Below, piece after piece: positions 61,481-64,000 of a stretch of 64,000 bases of DNA. Where the stretch lies: NCBI RefSeq assembly GCF_020520425.1, contig NC_079492.1:103265157-103329156 (forward strand). Direction: 5' to 3'. The DNA comes from Spinacia oleracea (lineage: Eukaryota > Streptophyta > Magnoliopsida > Caryophyllales > Amaranthaceae). The position numbers and the translations under genes are program-made. The notes beneath the pieces are model-generated. The model was not told where the DNA came from, made no database searches, and saw only the letters and a program-made list of their open reading frames with translations. Position 1 is the stretch's first letter. Each line of letters begins with the position of its first letter.

Positions 61481-62469
61481 TCTACCTGCTCCTATTCTCT
61501 TTCTCTCTCATACATTTCCTGCCTCCCCTGTACAACTCTTTCAGTCTTTCTCTCTCGTATTTTCCAAATCTCCTTGTTGAAAGTCCAAAGCTTCTCTGTC
61601 TCTCCTTCAGAATCAGATTCGAGCTTTCCCTTCAAAGTCTTCTCTCACCAAATCATCCCAATCTCTCAAATTTGTTTTAAAATTCAAGCTTAGAGAATAC
61701 GAAGGAGGCAAACCCAGATCTGAAAGCGATGACGTCTTCAGCCGGATTTCAAGACGCGTTCTCTGCAAACTCTGGCTCTGAGGTGGATGACTCGGCGGTG
61801 ACTCATCTTGGGTGCGGTGGAAGTGGGGCTGAGTTTTGGGGGGATTCTGTTGAGTCGACTCAGACCGAATTGGTCCCGGGTTACACCGCCATAACAACAA
61901 CAGCAACAATGGCGGGAGTTTGTCGCTTTCTGTAGTTCTACACCAGAGGACCTCTTTGACAACGCTCCTCGGGTAACCAGTAAACCCGTTTCTTAACGCC
62001 GGCTACTCATTAATTGATTTATTATGCCTTCTTGAATCTAGGGTTTAATTTCTGATCGGAGGGCTGTTTGTTTATTACGATTGCTAAATTATTAGGGTTT
62101 GATTGTATTTCTGAAGTTCGAATTCTCCAAATTTATAGGCTGGTTTATTGATTGTTGCTGCTTTTCTTGGCTTCTTTCCGATTGATTGGTGTAATATTTG
62201 CGCAATTTTTAAGATGGAGGATATTAATGAATTGCTGAGGAATTAAGGGTTTTAATCAATTTTGAATTAGGGGTTTGAAGTATTATCGCCGAATTTCATA
62301 TTTATATTCTTCTACTGCTGTACAAGGTTTCTGATTGGTTGATAATTTCTAATTGGAAGGCTATTTGTTTAATTCGGTCGCTGAATGATTAAGGTTTGAT
62401 TGAATTTCTGTTCGTGTTAGATTTTGGTTTTGTTTTGATGATTATGCAGTTGCTTCGCCAAAAGGTTTG
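61481..62469 (+). other. Gene-like 5' region beside the CACTA end, unassigned
   Basis: CT-rich leader-like sequence (61490-61610), then an open + frame at 61729-61935 (start MTSSAGFQDAFSANSGSEVD) ending in a stop, with a donor-like GTAACC at about 61974 and intron-like T-rich DNA after it. No family recognised. It could be a captured 5' gene end inside the transposon, or a real gene's first exon. Confidence 0.3.
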
Positions 62470-62892
62470 TGTAACACCCCCGATTTACTAACAATAAATA
62501 TATAAGAAATATATAGACTTTATAAAAATATTGCGGAAGCGTACACCTAAATCGGAGGTATCACCGCCACACTTGACCACATTGCCAAGTGCTAAGGCTT
62601 ACAAAACTTAAACTATTACAACTCGATTACTAGGTGATCTATTTACAACTGTACAACTGTTACAGAAGACTAAACGGTAACACTTGAACTCCTTCAACTT
62701 GAACTACGACATTTCACGATCAATCTGCTCCAGTCAATCTTGACTGCTCACCATAGTGGACAAATTCCAAAAGGATCGTAGCAGGGCCACCATAAGAAAA
62801 AGTCTTGGCCACAAACACACATAACAAATAAACACACACATCAGCAAAAGCTGAGTAATCAAAGCTTATTTAATAACCCGACATATAGAAAT

Positions 62893-62923
62893 AGTAATAA
62901 TAATAATGATAATAATAATAATA

Positions 62924-62962
<39 letters not shown>

Positions 62963-62974
62963 TAATAATAATAA
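62893..62974 (+). repeat. (AAT)n microsatellite
   Basis: About 80 bp of AAT/ATA triplets with a few interruptions. Confidence 0.95.
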
Positions 62975-63060
62975 TTTAACAAACACATAGGTACAAATTG
63001 ATAAACAATTCTTATAAAACTAGTACCTATAACCATAAGTAACAAGGATTTATTGTTAAT

Positions 63061-63262
63061 TTCTTATAAGTTCACCATTAGAGGAATGTGGATCGAGTCC
63101 ACCACCCAATAGTATATATTGAACTATTGGATGTAACCACCAGAGAGATGTGGATCGCGCCCACCACCCATTAGTATATATTAAACTATTGGATGTAACC
63201 ACCAGAAAAATGTGAATCTAGTCCACCACCCAATAGTATTGGACTATTGGATGTAACCACCA
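63061..63262 (+). repeat. Tandem array, ~62 bp unit, three to four copies
   Basis: The unit contains ATGTGGATCGAGTCCACCAC, then CCAATAGTATAT and TGAACTATTGGATGTAACCACCAGA, with a short inverted pair CCAATAGT/ACTATTGG in every copy. Confidence 0.85.
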
Positions 63263-64000
63263 AATAGGTCTTAGTCCTTAAGTGTGCACACCCCCCTGTG
63301 AGTGTTTTTAACTCAAAGGAGTAGATTAAGCCTAGGGTCGTGCTCATGGCTCCGACCAAATAATAAAGCACAATGTGCTATTTAACCGGTTATGTTATCA
63401 TAGGAGGAAATGTACTACAAGATGATCGATTGTCATCCCAAAATAATTAATCCAAATCGTATGGTATAATTCTTCTAGACAACTCAAGATAAATAATCTA
63501 GACCTCAATTTTCATACCCCTCCGCTACAATTAATGCATCAACTAATATAAAAACTAAATAGCGTCGGAGATATACGCATATATACTACATGAGTTGTAA
63601 TCTAAACAACTTACAAATAAAGTTGGACAATTAGAATATACAATCAACTTCAATCAGTTTGTATAATAATAAATGATAAAAATAATACAAAGTATAAACA
63701 TCACCAAGGACTAATACGAAGTATAACTCATCATTTGATCAAAATTAAATGATCAGCATCCATTTTAAGCTAAAGATCTATACTTCTCAATAACAGAATA
63801 AGATCCCAAAATATCATTATACGGATTATCAACTAGGCCCGTAACAACAACGACCTAAATTCCGAGCCTTATCAAAATAAAGGCCTAAAATCCCAAACGA
63901 TAAATAATATGATTTACTATAATAATAATCACACCAACACGTTCATTCTTGATAGAAGTAATACTCCCAAAATAATTCATCCAAATCTCATTACTTTGAC

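Larger units (their letters stand above)
62470..64000. mobile_element. Probable LTR retrotransposon start, running off the window
   Basis: TGTAACACCCCCGATTTACT at 62470 looks like an LTR beginning, followed by repeat-like, gene-free DNA to the window's end. No second LTR, PBS or pol is visible, so this rests on terminal resemblance only. Confidence 0.4.

Overview
The window is nuclear DNA of a flowering plant. It has spliced genes with GT/AG introns, nested LTR retrotransposons, tRNA-derived SINEs, Stowaway, hAT and PIF/Harbinger MITEs, LINE fragments and Helitron ends. The gene set (mS34, RPAC2, TIM10, BSK) is eudicot-like. The repeat style would suit Amaranthaceae/Caryophyllales, but that is an impression and was not tested.

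Positions 1-32051 are a nest of LTR retrotransposons. The oldest layer is a Ty3/Gypsy element of the Tat/Ogre type on the + strand. Its 5' end lies outside the window. Its decayed pol (RT, RNase H, a second RNase H, integrase) fills 288-4189 and its 3' LTR is 30568-32051. It carries an antisense, intron-containing plant mobile domain (PMD) reading frame at about 17121-18536. Two younger elements sit inside it, both on the minus strand. The first is an 11.2 kb non-autonomous element of the same LTR family (4747-15986, TSD ACAAG, tRNA-Arg-type PBS) with no pol; it holds a fragment of a YTH-family (ECT-like) m6A-reader gene. The second is a 10.1 kb Ty1/Copia element (18827-28928, TSD GAATT, iMet-type PBS) with near-identical LTRs but a ruined pol. 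The gypsy family is marked by paired palindromes of the form CGCCCAG-N-CTGGGCG and by tandem units of about 120 bp.

Positions 32052-36316 hold a broken DRD1/CLSY-like SNF2 ATPase fragment, followed by a Helitron 3' terminus.

Positions 36742-54154 are the genic part. In order they are: mS34 (+; three exons; a 6.2 kb intron carrying a Harbinger-type MITE and a truncated LINE), RPAC2 (-), TIM10 (+, divergent from RPAC2 across a short promoter with a telo-box) and a ten-exon brassinosteroid-signalling pseudokinase BSK (-). All exon joins were worked out by hand and keep frame, except TIM10. TIM10 exon 4 has one extra A that removes the second CX3C motif, so this copy is either a pseudogene or carries a sequence error.

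Positions 54155-64000 are intergenic. They contain MITEs, SINEs, a large foldback, two minus-strand Helitron-like 3' ends, one end of a CACTA transposon, and what looks like the start of another LTR element with a short tandem array and an AAT microsatellite.
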